A stretch of DNA of 64,000 nucleotides, taken from assembly GCA_021234155.1 (NCBI GenBank), contig JAJEKV010000002.1:8038811-8102810 (forward strand), read 5' to 3'. Every line of letters begins with the position of its first letter. Positions within the stretch are counted from its first letter, which is position 1. Below, piece after piece: positions 31,473 to 43,009 of this stretch. The DNA comes from Isoetes taiwanensis. Taxonomy: Eukaryota > Streptophyta > Lycopodiopsida > Isoetales > Isoetaceae. Made by a program: the position numbers and the translations under genes. A model generated the notes under the pieces. That model saw only the letters and a program-made list of their open reading frames with translations. It was not told the origin of the DNA and did not search any database.

Positions 31473-32100
31473 TGTTGTCCGGATCATGTCATGATGTCTT
31501 GATCCATGGAATGCAAGTTTGAGGTTCAATATTTGAAACATATACAGGTTGAGAAGACTAGGTTAAGAAGACAGTATCAAGCTCTTTGGTTTAATATCGA
31601 GTTCCTTGGTTTAACTAATATAGGTTCAATGGTTGAACCTTTAACCTTTATTTGCTTTTGATGGCATTAAATCTTTTATGGTTTTAATGCGAACCTGTAT
31701 TAGAGATAAACATATAGCATGTTGTCTATATTAAGCTGGTCTCGATTATTCGAGCCAGCACATCTGTATTCCGATCGGTCCTGCAAGACCGACGGTTCTC
31801 TGAGCTCTTATCCGGCCATTGCATTGATCCGAATCCACCGGGTGCCGATCCGACCTAAACTGAACAAGGAAAAGGTTGAAGTTCGATGGATAAATTTGCA
31901 GTCAATACATGAACAGTGCAATGGTCAATGCCATTGCTACAGTAGTCTCATATGATTGTTTCAATGGTCGTTATAAATTAAGTTCCTCAATGGATCATGT
32001 TGAAATATAAACTCTATGGTTGTTTATTTGATAAAGATCTTAACAAATTGGATTGATATTGTGATCTTGAAGGATTAACTAACAATTGCTTCTAACTTCA
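31473..32100 (+). repeat. 3' LTR of copia element, unit 1
   Basis: 628 bp, TG...CA, followed by the TATTT target duplication. It carries the ~13-bp segment missing from the 5' LTR. Confidence 0.92.
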
Positions 32101-32105
32101 TATTT

Positions 32106-33868
32106 ATCGATATAATTAAACATCAAAGGTTATTTCCATAATGAATTCTAAGTGTTAACTTAAATATTGTTATTGTTGCATAATGTTGACGCAGGTTCGT
32201 TTCACCTTACGTAATGCTGAGGACAACATTATGTCTTTGAATGTATGGCGTAATATATAAATACGTATATCCTAGGTCCACGTCACTATACAAATATGCA
32301 ATAGTAGACTTGTATGCACCAAGTGTGGAGGCATGGCCAAGTTATTTACATAACTTAGCCAACCTTAGGAGGTGAGCCAACCTTAGGAGGTGACCCATTT
32401 CCATGTGGCTCTCTATAGGTGACCCGCCACATGGACGTGCCCTATTGGAGCCAAGTGGCCCTCATGTGAACCCTAACACATAAAAGGCCAAACCCTAAAC
32501 CTAGATCACTTTTGGCTCCACCAACTTCCGATCCACCAATTCGTGCCCATTGCTCTAATTCGAGGATCATCTTCGACAGCCAAGGTTGCAGTAGTAGTCG
32601 GAAAACGCGAACGTAGCAGGGGAGGGTCATCTACTCGAACCACCGCTAGAGATGGAGAACTGTGAGCCGTGCGCGTCGCCGTCGGGGTACTTGGTAGACT
32701 CCAGGGAGTTGTATATTGTGTCCTAATAGAGCCATTCTAGAACCTATAGTTTCCTAATCAATGAACCCTAACTATAAATTAGATGTATATGATTAGGATC
32801 AGTTGTTATTCTTGTTATTTATCATGTTATGTTGATTAATGATGATGGTTGATCTTACGATTGCACCTCTTGTGTATTGGAAAGGGGGGTAGAGATCTAG
32901 TAGCCATTATTTAGATGATGCTCCTAGTTTAGACCCATTAGTTCCCATTATTATGTGCCCCCGCATAGAGCCCACCGCTCTACGGAGGCTATGGAGGACC
33001 GAGCACCACACAACCGAGGGGTCGGCAAAGTGGAGGGAGGACCTGGCTGGCCGAAGCGCAAATTGGGGGTCCCATAGCGGCCTAGGCTCATAGTCGGTCA
33101 CTTTGTGTGGGCTGGCACGGGTCCCACACTTCGGGTCAATGTTGTCGCCACGACTCTCAAGAGTTGCAAGTGTCGGCTTGGCTCTTGTTTTGGAAAGTTC
33201 TGTTGGAGTGCGGACGCGTGTCGCCACGATCGCCTAGCCGCCCATGGAGCCACCGCACTTTCGGGAAGGGGAGATGCAACCCTTCCTACCTCATCGGATC
33301 GGGGAGATGCAACCCGAGTAGTCTCTGCCGGGTGATACCATGGGATTACGCTCGGCGGGTTACGATCCACGGCAGAGCATGATTTAGCCTATCCGCAAAG
33401 TATGCACAGGAGGGGGATGGAGTGGTCAACCCTAGCCATTATCTATTGCCAGCCCCAAGTCATTGCCATAACTCTGCCTCTGCTTTCTATCCGAGGGCCC
33501 CAGTACCACGACTCCCCCATGAGTCTGAGCCCTGGGTAGGAGCCTCTATTTGATGTATTCGATATATTTGATGTATTGTTGTATTCAGTGACATGGATGG
33601 ATGGATTATCGCTACCCTATGGGGTAGTTTATTGTTATTACGTTATTGCTAGTGCTTATGTTTATATGTTTTGCTTCCGCTGATATAGGAACCCCTAGAG
33701 GATGGGACGGAATGGCACCTCTGTGTCCTCTACTCGATAGTCTAGCCACCCTTGACGCGAGTTAGACAGAGGGCCCATACGACAGGTAGCCGTTGGATGG
33801 GGAAGGTCCTTCGTTGTATACCGTGGGCTGCCATATATAGCGCAAGGAGCGTCACAGATACCCTGCCT
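32106..33868. repeat. LTR-like non-coding repeat block, unit 1
   Basis: No coding sequence recognised. Contains GCCAACCTTAGGAGGTGA twice in tandem (about 32,358 and 32,376), an ATAAAAGGCC TATA-like box near 32,482 within CTAAAC-rich sequence, the 33,395-33,740 module shared with 22,030-22,400, and segments found rearranged at 2,161-2,640. Most likely LTR or untranslated DNA of an uncharacterised retroelement. It runs straight into the inverted coiled-coil fragment. Confidence 0.55.
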
Positions 33869-33869
33869 T

Positions 33870-34140
33870 CGACTTTAGATAATTTATCCTCCGCCTCATT
33901 TACTAAGCCCTCTGTTGTTTCAATTTTAGTGCCTGAAGCCGTAATCTTTGCTTGCAGCTCACATATGGTATTACTAGATTCACTGAGTTTGGTTTCTAAT
34001 TCACTCACCACATGCTCTGTTGTACTTGTTTTTGCAATATGTTCTTCCAGCTTAGAAGCTTTGGTACTAAAGGACATCATTGCTCCATTCTTACCTATTC
34101 CGCTACAACACGATTCTTGCATATAATACCTGAGCAATCT
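33870..34140 (-). pseudogene. Coiled-coil gene fragment, inverted, unit 1
   Basis: On the minus strand: SCCSGIGKNGAMMSFSTKASKLEEHIAKTS, TTEHVVSELETKLSES..., ending at EAEDKLSKVEG at about 33,870, where homology to the coiled-coil ORF stops and the LTR-like block begins. Only about 75 coiled-coil residues remain. Substitutions such as TAEHVL to TTEHVV place it in a subgroup distinct from the 18.7 kb copy. Confidence 0.7.
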
Positions 34141-35693
34141 GGTAGCTTTTGAAGCACCTAAGATTCTAGTAGCTTCTGAAGTCCTAGGATATCTTTTTGG
34201 CACATAGGATTGCCTTGAATTTGATTGGTGTCCCATTTGAATGTTGGAAGTTCTAAAAGTATGGTAATTGTGTTCTTAGGGATTGGACATAGACATAGTC
34301 ATCAGTTATTAGCTTGAGCTGAAACAAAGAAAGATGATATATTTCATCAGAGTATTAGCTTATGCCAGAACATGAAGAAAGTAAAATTATTACACCATTT
34401 GTAGAATTATCTGAAAATGGTTGTGCATTTGATGCATTGCCTATAGGCCATCATTACTCTTGAAAACAAAGATACTAAAACATATGCCCTTCATGTGGAA
34501 GCTATGATACTTTTGCTATATTCACCAAGATATCAAATACTTAATTTCCTAGCATATAATAATAGCGAAGATTTGTCAAATTAATAGTTACTTTAGGTTG
34601 GAGCTGCATATAAGAAGATCGAACTTTGTTATTGTATTTAGGTTCCAAATTAAATTCAATGCGGCTTCAAAAAACCTAAAAGGTGCTAACAATGACTTTT
34701 TCCGGATTGAATCAAAACTTTATAATTGTATCCAAGGTTAGGGTATGAATTACGGAATTGTGGAGCTTTTTAACATATGCTTCTTTTCTCTTTTATTGCG
34801 CTTCTATGTAGTTGTATGAATTTGCATATATCACTATTCTTGTACTATCACGGGTTTTCACAGCTTTGTTGAAGTCTTCAACATCTTTGTTGAGAAAGTA
34901 TAGTCCTCTGTTTTAACCACATTGTTACATAAGCAGTTTATGGGGAGGCATCTCGTGGCCGTGAGAGGTCGGAACAAATTTTCTAGCCCCTATATTACGT
35001 ATGCTTTGCATTATCGGACCGACTAAATTGTTTAGCATCACAGATCTTGCGACATTGATATATCTCGGGCAATAATTACCTTGATTTGATCTTGATAGTT
35101 GGATTAGAACCTACCTAAACCATTCGAATCATTCATCAATTTTATAAAAAAAGAACCATGATTTTCTACCATGATTTTTTTTTGAATCGGCAAGAAACAC
35201 CCACATTCTTGATAATAATAGCAAACTCTAGGGAGGGTTGTGCAGATTTTGGCAATATGGGAACATTATATAGCGGCAAAATTCCTATTAGGCTGGATGA
35301 ACTATCAAATTTGGATGAGCCGACAACTCAATCGACCATTTCATTTGTTTAGGCTAGAAATGGGTATGTTGTCTGATAAGTTAATAAATTCTTAGTACTA
35401 GAATGTGAAAAGCAAGCACATATGGTTGGAAAAACCATTGCTGCAATGGCATATCTATGCTTCATAGATGTTAGCCCCTTGCACTATATTCCAATTAGCT
35501 CTAGAAATCAGCATCTAGAGCCAATATATCAATTAGTGCTATTATCATTCCTTACATATGAGTAGAAATCTCTTGTGATGAGGGGGTTAATTCCCCTTGC
35601 GAGCCTGTTATGGCAAATAAACAGGGGATTAACCCTCTTAACCCAGAAAGCCGCCTCACCTAAAAGCCGCACCCCACGTGCATTATCAGCTCC

Positions 35694-35775
35694 CCAGATC
35701 GTTTATTGCAGGCTCGGCATCGTCCATACCTAGGCCAGATCGTTCATTGCAGGCTCGGCATCGCCCATACCTAGG
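35694..35775. repeat. 41-bp direct tandem repeat
   Basis: Two near-identical 41-bp units (35,694-35,734 and 35,735-35,775), each starting CCAGATCGTT and ending CCATACCTAGG. Also present in unit 2 at about 55,157-55,239, more diverged. Confidence 0.85.
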
Positions 35776-36136
35776 TTATCTGTTCCCAGCCTGGATTATC
35801 AGCATCCGAGGCTAAATCTTGGGCTCAGAGATACATCCAGAGCTTGAATCAATGGCAGGGATTTCTTGGATTAGAAAGCCTGCCGGTTAAAATGACATTA
35901 ACAGTTCTAGCACCTAACCGGATCCCCTCCTCAAACAACCTACAATCTAATGTATCTCATGACATTATATTGGTATTGACATGTGGTTGGAGAGGCATCA
36001 ATGGGTATTCCAACAGGCAACCCATTGATGCGTTAGCATCTTGTTTGGATAAAGGCGGATATTTTGTGTTTCGAGCCTAAACGTTTCGGTGATTCCAAAC
36101 AGATATTTGTTATTCTCTAATAATAGATTTACAGGA

Positions 36137-36404
36137 GCTGCTTATTGCACTTGCTGCTGCTGTGAGCTTGGAAGCAAAAGTAGAGGTACTGTTAAAGTTT
36201 GTCCTTCTCTTCTTTACCATCAGAAGTAGGCAACCATTTTTTTTTATTTTATAAAGATATGATCAAAACATTCACGCTGCTGATTGAAGCGTTGCTTTTC
36301 TTGCCAATATGCACCTTCCTTGAAGAATAAACTGTCAGTACAGAAATTAGGAGAACATTATGCAGCTATTTGACGGACTCGTGTGATGGAAATTGTTTCT
36401 TTCA
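36137..36404 (+). pseudogene. Otubain N-terminal exons, right arm, unit 1
   Basis: Plus strand: after TTTACAG, ELLIALAAAVSLEAKVE then GTACTG (exon-like, otubain assignment uncertain); then 36,301-36,404 with CQYAPSLKNKLSVQKLGEHYAAI, a TGA stop, RTR and, after a small frame change, DGNCFFQ. This is the catalytic-Cys exon of otubain. The TGA replaces an Arg codon kept as CGA in the left arm, while the DGNC signature is better preserved here than there. Confidence 0.55.
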
Positions 36405-38108
36405 GGAGCAATAAAATAGGTTTTAGACTTTTTTTTTTTTAAATCGGGCTTCCGCTCAAAATATGATGAATGAATGTACCTGAAGGATTATAACAAATGA
36501 AGCATGAACAAGATTATCCTATATCTCGAAACGTTTTATCACGAGGAAGGCTTTACGAAGCTGATGCAAACTACAAGAATGTCTAGATTACAAAGAAGGA
36601 AGATAAAGCCTACCTTAATCAACACTACAAGGTGCTCTTCTTTGCTCCAATGATCGGATAATATGCAAGTGCCCTATTGACAAAGGGGCTGACATTTATT
36701 CAGATTCTGTTATCACTTTCCTGCCAGGTTTCCTCTGCGAACCCTAAGCTCCCCAAAATCGCGTTGTTGTGTAGTATGAACAAGATTATCCTAGCACCTA
36801 GCACCTGTTCTTTCAAAAATCCGTCGACTGTCAAACCTTAAGCTGTGAAAACCCAGATAGTACAAGAATAGTGATATATGCAAATTCATACAACTACATA
36901 GAAGCAACAGTAAAAAACTCCGAAGCATATGTTAAAAAAGCTCCACAATTCCATAATTCAAACCCTAATCTTGGATACAATTATAAAGTTTTGATTCAAT
37001 CCAGAAAAAAGCTGTTAGCACCTTTTAGGTTTCTGAAGCCACATTGAATTTAATGCTGGAACTTAAATACAATAATAAAGTTTGTCTTCTTATATGCAGT
37101 TGACATATCCAACCTGAAGTAACTATTAATCTGACAAATGCTGCTATTATTATATGCTAGGAAATTAAGTATTTGATATCTTGGTGAATATAGCAAAAGT
37201 CTCTTCCAAGCTTCCACATGAAGGACATATGTTGTTAGTATCTTTGTTTTTCAAGAGCAATGATGGCCTATAGCCAATGCATCAAATGCACAACCATTTT
37301 CAGATAATTCTACAAATGGTGTAATAATTTTACTTTCTTATTATTCTGGCGTAAGCTAATAATCTGATGAATAGAACTTCCGACATTCAAATGGGACACC
37401 AATCGAATTCAGGGCAATCCTATATGCCAATATTATCCTGTATGTCACTTGCACAATGGCTTCACTTCTTCGTCCCATTTTATCTCTCTCCTATGCAAAG
37501 GGCAAGAAACCACCAACGAGCCTCATTTACTGACAAACAATGATTTAATAGAGACTTAGATAGAATATATCCACTAAGCTACGCAATTGAATGTGGCCTT
37601 ACCTAGATTTCTTCTAATGTCATATGCCTCCCAATGTTGTATCCATACCTCTCGTGTTTGTATATACATATCTGCACGTGCAAAAGCAGATTACATTCCA
37701 GGAGGCCAGAGATGTGACATTCAATCAGGGTGTTGGACTAAATGTAATAACAAACCGAACTGGATGTTAACCATACCTAGATGCCATGCTCGTGGCAATA
37801 AAACTCCTTGCAAGCATAATTCAAACCTTAAAATATGGCATTCCTCTCTTGTTTCCAATTAAATTGCACCTTGTATAGCCCATCAGTCATACACAAATTT
37901 TATATCATGTCGAGGCCTGCGAAAATAGATCAAATTTTAGACACATATTTTTGCGATTGATCTGATGTATAATGTCATTCTTATCTGGCTACATATTTCA
38001 TGGGTGCTCCACTAACGTTATTCCTGAGATATCCCTCCACATATAGTGCGTTTGCCTGAAAAAAGGAGATTACGATCCTTTGTAACATCAGTCTGGTCCA
38101 GTCCAAAG

Positions 38109-39201
38109 ATGGTTGGAGCAAGGGTGATAAAAATGAAAGACATGTTCATGACAGTAAGGCTCTTAGGAAGCTTTTTGCAGGATATCTTCTCTATCCTCTT
38201 TTCTTACCTCCACTTCCAAAAAGATATCCTAGGTACTTCAGAAGCTACCAGAATCTCAGGTGCTTCAAAAGCTACCAGATTGCTCAGGTATTGTATGCAA
38301 GAATCGTGCTGTAGCAGAATAGGTAAGAATGGAGCAATGATATCCTTTAGTAGCAAAGCTTCTAAGCTGGAAGAACATATTGCAAAAACAAGTACAGCAG
38401 AGCATGTGCTGAGTGAATTAGAAACCAAACTCAGTGAATCTAGTAATACCATATGTGAGCTGCAAGCAAAGATTACGGCTTCAGGCACTAAAATTGAAAC
38501 AGCAGAGGGCTTAGTAAATGAGGTAGGGGATAAATTATCTAAAGCCGAAAGCAGGGTATCACAGCTAGAAACAGAACTTCATGCGTCAGGCACAAAGTTT
38601 AGGGCCGCTATGGTAACAGAGTTTGAGAGGCAAACTAGCCCAAGAGAAAGAATGTGTCCACTTTGAAAAATAAGGTTGTGGAGCTAGAAAACTCACTTCA
38701 AGCCATTGTTGGAAAAGCTAATACAACAGAGAGCAAAGTGACAGACTTAGAAACCCAACTCTCAAAAGCAACAAGCCAGACGGAAATGCAACTCGGTTCC
38801 CTTGCAGCAGCTGAACAAAAGATCTCTAAGCTTGAAGAACTGCTGAAAGTATCCTCTCTAAAAGCTGAGACAGTAGAAAGTAAATTGTGCGAGCTTCAAA
38901 AAGAGTTAGAGGAGCACACAAAAAAGATCTCTCAGCTTGAACAGTTCCTAAAAGGAGCCTCCGATAAATCTGATACAACGGAGGCAGAGTTGGCCCAAGC
39001 TAAAAACAACGTTTTTACTTGGAAGCTCAAATTGCAGAGTTGAAAACAAAATATGATACAACCCAGAGTAAAGAAGCAGATTTACGTACCAAATTAACAA
39101 AGACTAAGGGCGAGCTGTCCGTGTTGGAAGCAAATCTTCGTGCCTCTGTTGAAAAAGCTGGTAAATCGGAGGTTAAAGCTGCAGAACTGGAAATAGAGTA
39201 A
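38109..39201 (+). pseudogene. Coiled-coil protein, unit 2 (three frame changes)
   Basis: Same as the 18,683-19,777 ORF but broken. Near 38,625 the sequence reads GAGAGGCAAACT instead of GAGGCAAAACT, and near 38,655 GTGTCC replaces GTGTGTCC. Near 39,013 one T is lost from a T run. The pieces are 38,109-38,666, 38,654-39,043 and 39,019-39,201. All differences are in short runs or dinucleotide repeats, so consensus error is a real alternative to mutation. Confidence 0.6.
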
Positions 39202-39635
39202 CGAATTTAAGAAAGGGCATGTCCATTTGGCGGTTTAAGAAGATCCAAAATCTCACTCTTCTTTGCTTTCAACACTTACGAGCAAGCGTAGAACAAGGCA
39301 AACTGCATCAAGGATGTCCAAGGCGTTAAGCAAGAGATGAAACAGATTCAAGGCTTCCTCGCCTTTGGCGCCGGACCTCTACCCTCGCACTACCAACCCG
39401 GACCTCTGCCCCGGACCCGGACCTCGCAACCCAGAAAAGGCAAAATGCATATTTCATCTAAAAAAAGGTTGAAATTTACCTTTTTGTTAACAAAAATGAG
39501 AAATGCAGATATTTAACTCAGGTGCCTCATGCATTTATCTTAGATATTTAACTCCAGGTGCCTCATCGGCTTCTAAAAAATCATTAACTTCTTAGCGCTT
39601 TTCTGCCGCTTCTAAAATCATTAACTCTTTTTGTC

Positions 39636-40460
39636 ATGGCTTCCCCCTTAGGAAGTGTCAAGAGCATTCGAGCACCTAATATCAGATCAGTATGGGCTAC
39701 AAATTTGGATCAGGAATTGAGTTACGTCTCTAGCATTTACAAGCACTACCCTAACATTGCAGTTGACATTGAATTCCCAGGAGTTGTCGTGCTACCTCCT
39801 AGCCACATGAGCAAGGGGCCTCTCCTGCATTATCCTACCTTGCGAGAAAATGTTAACATGCTCAAAATCATCCAACTGGGTCTCACCTTCTTTGATGATC
39901 ACGGTAAATCTTGGCCCATTACCTGGGAATTTAACTTCCAATTTGATCTGGATGTGGATGACTATTCCGATGACTCCATCGACTTCCTATGGCAGAATGG
40001 CATCAATTTTGATGCTCTTCAACAACATGGTATATGCCATGACGTATTTGCAAGACGCCTCTTTGATAATCATATGTTTCTTTCCGACGGGAGCCACAGA
40101 TGGGTGACTTTTAGTGGCGCATACGACATTGCATATTTGCTCAAGCTCTTCTCTTGCCAAGATTTACCATATTTGCAAAAAAAAGATTTCTTTGAGCTCT
40201 TAGATGTGTACTTTCCATTGAGATGTGATGTGAAGTATATGACAAAGTTTGGGTGTCATATATATGGAAGCTTAAGTAATGTGGCCCAAAGCTTAGGGGT
40301 CGAGAAACATGGTCTTTGCCATCATGCAGGGTTTGACAGCTTCATCACTGCTTGTGCATTCGACAAGTTGAAAGAAAAGGATCATTTATTGGACTCATAC
40401 GGTGGTGTTATCTATGGCTTGAGACAAGATTATAACTCTCTAGCCATATCTTGTAAATAA
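39636..40460 (+). CDS. CAF1-like (CCR4-NOT deadenylase subunit) protein, unit 2
   Basis: Intact 274-residue ORF, identical in design to the unit 1 copy. The only obvious coding difference is an in-frame AAA expansion (one extra Lys after residue 181, LQKKDFF versus LQKDFF). DEDDh residues D44, E46, D164, H229 and D234 (numbering shifted by the extra Lys) are all present. The duplicated upstream short repeats and the 3' flank are also conserved. Poly(A)-tail exonuclease activity is expected from the family; expression is unknown. Confidence 0.85.
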   Translation: MASPLGSVKSIRAPNIRSVWATNLDQELSYVSSIYKHYPNIAVDIEFPGVVVLPPSHMSKGPLLHYPTLRENVNMLKIIQLGLTFFDDHGKSWPITWEFNFQFDLDVDDYSDDSIDFLWQNGINFDALQQHGICHDVFARRLFDNHMFLSDGSHRWVTFSGAYDIAYLLKLFSCQDLPYLQKKDFFELLDVYFPLRCDVKYMTKFGCHIYGSLSNVAQSLGVEKHGLCHHAGFDSFITACAFDKLKEKDHLLDSYGGVIYGLRQDYNSLAISCK

Positions 40461-41333
40461 TAATTGTGATTAAAATAGAGGTTATAAAGTGAAAATGACC
40501 ATGTACATAACCATGCCACTTTTGCAATTCGGCCCATTTTGGAAAACCATTATAAGTCATGAATGATATCTTGTATGCCATTTTGCCACATTTTGCAACT
40601 TGAAAACCGTTATAAGTCATGACTAATATTTTGTATGTATTCTTTGTGCTCTAGATGTAACTTTCTTAAATTCTAGAGCCTTTGATGAATTTTCGATGAA
40701 TTTTTTGAGCGTTCAAGGGAAGCCATGCAGAGTTGGCACAAACAATATTAATTTTTTTTCCTATTAAATACTGTTAATCATTTCTTAAATTCTACAAGCA
40801 TATGATCTCTTGTATTCTTGTTTCTTTGTAATATAACTTTCATCTTATATCTACAAGTAAAGTGGTCCTTTAGTTCATGCAAAATTCTATCTCATGTACA
40901 ACCTTCCCACTTCCCGCTGATATTGTTGTTTTTGGGAGTAAAGTTTTATGCACTTCCCAGTTTTCCCACTTCCCAAGTCGATAAAGTTTTATGCATCATT
41001 TAAGCTCCAACACTTCTCCAATCATTACATGGTATATTAGAATTGGATGGCTTGGCTTTAACCTAAAGTGCGCAAAAGAGGTGATATTTATTATAGGAGA
41101 GGCATCGCTTACTTTCATGTGTTGTTCACAACAAATGTTACCTTTGAATCTTACAGATTTTTGTAGTTCGTAACAAACGCTGCACAAAAAACAAAAACCA
41201 GTGAAACCTTCGGACCTTCTCAAACATATTCAACACAAAACTTCATCCCAAATGCCAATTATTAATAATATACATTGGGCACGGTTTTGTTGAGCAATCC
41301 ATGTGAATTACACCCATTCAAGCCACATAATAT

Positions 41334-41459
41334 TTACAAATGCACCTTTGGTTAAAGAATATCATAATGTCCGTATTTATAAAGAAGAACTACTGATGGT
41401 GTGACTTGTTGATTAGAAGCTCGAGAATCTAAGGGAATAAAATCGTGATGATTGATCTC
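41334..41459 (-). pseudogene. Isolated otubain terminal exon, unit 2
   Basis: Counterpart of 21,901-22,026 but damaged: the YRPGHYDI segment is disturbed around 41,370-41,385 (CCGTATTTAT in place of CCAGGGCGAT), and the SEAS region has a small deletion. The changes coincide with a patch where CAG sites read as CG. Confidence 0.55.
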
Positions 41460-41469
41460 ATTGTCATAA

Positions 41470-41938
41470 AAGTATGCACCGGGGAGGCCCGGATGGAGTG
41501 GTCAACCCTAGCCATTGTCTATAGCCCGGCCCGCCATTGCCATATCTCGATACCGCTCTATCCTTGAGGCCCATTTGTCGGTCTACTTACCTTCGAAATC
41601 GAACACGGGTAGGAGCTCATATGTTTTACGGCATGTTGGTATCTTTGATGTATCTTTAGTAGTATGGATGTGCTATCCTTCAAGGTAGTTGATTGTATTA
41701 TTTCTTTGTTAGTCTTGACGTTATGTTATGCTTCATTTGTTATAGAAGCCCATAGGGGAAGGAGCGTCAAGGCACCTCCGTGTCCCCTTCACCGCATTGG
41801 GGATATCTTGGAGTCTTGGGATAGATGGAGTTATAAGATTTTATCTTAATTTGTAACTTCTAAATACATTATTATGTTATTATAGTGTAAGACTTGTTAA
41901 GGCTATATAATGTTGTATGTATGTGAATATAGCCTTTA
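41470..41938. repeat. LTR-like repeat flanking the copia insertion, unit 2
   Basis: Same block as 22,030-22,498, with numerous small discordances (for example GCACCGGGGAGGCC for GCACAGGAGGGGC). Confidence 0.6.
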
Positions 41939-41943
41939 TATTT

Positions 41944-42563
41944 TGTTGTCCGGATCATGTCATGATGTGTTGATCTGTGAATGCAAGTTTGAGGTTCAAT
42001 ATTTGAAACATATACGGGGTTGAAGACTAGGTTAAGAAGACGATTATCAAGCTCTTTGGTTTAATATCGAGTTCCTTGGTTTTAGCTAATATAGGTTCAA
42101 TGGTCGAACCTTTAACCTTTATTTGCTTTTGATGGCATTAAACCTTTTATGGTTTTAATCGCGAACACCTCATTAGAGATAAACATATAGCATGTTGTCT
42201 ATATTAAGCGGGTCTCGATTATTCGAGCCGACACATCAGATTCCGATCGGTCTGCAAAGACCGGCCGGTTCTCGAAACTCTTATCCGGCCATTGCAGATT
42301 GATCCGGCATCCATCGGTGCGGATTCGACCCTAAATTGAACAAGGAAAAGGTTGAAGTTCGATGGATAAATTTGCAGTCAATACATGAGCGATTACAATG
42401 GTCAATCCCATTGCTACAAATAGTCTCATATCGTTATAAATTAAGTTCCTCAATGGATCATGTTGAAATATAAACTCTATGGTTGTTTATTTGATAAAGA
42501 TCTTAACAAATTGGATTGATATTGTGATCTTGAAGGATTAACTAACAATTGCTTCTAACTTCA
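41944..42563 (+). repeat. 5' LTR of copia element, unit 2
   Basis: About 620 bp, TG...CA, with many CAG/CTG-site differences from the unit 1 LTR. The primer site that follows reads TGGTATCGAGC. Confidence 0.9.
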
Positions 42564-42587
42564 TTTGGTATCGAGCATAATTCCATA

Positions 42588-42980
42588 ATGGCCGTAGATT
42601 AGAACAACACCTGTTGAATGGCATTGAAGTATACAAAGGAGGTTCGGTTTTCAAGTCCGGAAGGAAAAATTGAAGAGGTATTGAGAGTAGAAGGCTTATG
42701 GGATATCATGGAAGATGAAGAACATGGTACTGTGATTAGTCCAGCAAACAGCAAGGGGAAGTCCTATGCTACCGCAGCGGCAGAACCTTTGCTGGAAGTC
42801 GAAGAAAGATGTAAGTGGAGGCTCCAGCTCCACTGAGGTAACTAGTGCTTCACCAGATGCTTCTCAAAGGGCAAAAAAATGCAGGGAAGCAAAAGCGTAA
42901 TAAAAGAGCAAACTGAGCTCTAGTATTCTTTTTAAGATAGAGGATTATCCCCAAAAGAACCTGTGGTCTTATCTTTTTAA
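42588..42980 (+). pseudogene. copia gag N-terminus, unit 2
   Basis: ATG 42,588 is followed by an immediate frameshift. KIEEVLRVEGLWDIMEDEE is readable at 42,664-42,730. Disrupted by several 1-2 base differences from unit 1. Confidence 0.7.
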
Positions 42981-43009
42981 AGACCTATCAGGTTAAAACT
43001 TCTTCTCAA

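Larger units (their letters stand above)
22504..32100 (+). mobile_element. Ty1/copia retrotransposon, unit 1 (with three nested insertions)
   Basis: A full-length element bounded by LTRs starting TGTTGTC and ending CTTCA, with TATTT target duplications at 22,499-22,503 and 32,101-32,105. Order: 5' LTR, tRNA-iMet primer site, gag with two CCHC knuckles, protease, [LINE insertion], integrase, [antisense gypsy fragment], reverse transcriptase, [1.37 kb TG...CA element], RNase H, purine tract, 3' LTR. This gag-PR-IN-RT-RH order is diagnostic of Ty1/copia. Without the insertions it would be about 5.3 kb. Many frameshifts in this unit are absent from the unit 2 copy. The two LTRs differ by one ~13-bp indel and a handful of substitutions, indicating an insertion that is not very recent. 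Confidence 0.93.
33870..36760 (-). repeat. Arm repeat, inverted copy (right arm), unit 1
   Basis: Reverse complement of the arm at 15,860-17,995 and of 1-1,770. It belongs to the short subtype (no 780-bp segment) but has about 430 bp extra at 35,590-35,920, including the 41-bp tandem repeat. With the left arm it forms an imperfect inverted repeat about 16 kb apart. Confidence 0.8.
17411..36841 (+). repeat. Tandem segmental duplication, unit 1 (~19.4 kb)
   Basis: The sequence from 17,411 (GCTGTGAAAACCCAG) recurs from 36,842 with a constant offset of 19,431, rising to about 19,531 by the far end through small indels. Every internal feature is repeated in the same order and strand: coiled-coil ORF, CAF1-like ORF, otubain exon, copia element with nested insertions, and inverted arm. 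The unit ends at TCAAACCTTAAGCT and passes directly into the start of unit 2. Confidence 0.95.

Noticed and set aside
32470-32520. Telomere-like CCCTAAA sequences
   Set aside because: Only isolated units (AACCCTAAC, AACCCTAAACC) embedded in LTR-like DNA; not an array.
33105-33382. Overlapping plus- and minus-strand frames in the LTR-like block
   Set aside because: All frames are open by base composition; no frame resembles a protein, and the unit 2 copy disrupts them.
37587-37862. 91-codon open frame (also at 18,156-18,431)
   Set aside because: Identical in both units only because the duplication is recent; cysteine-rich but with no motif, weak start context and no broken relatives showing protein-level constraint.
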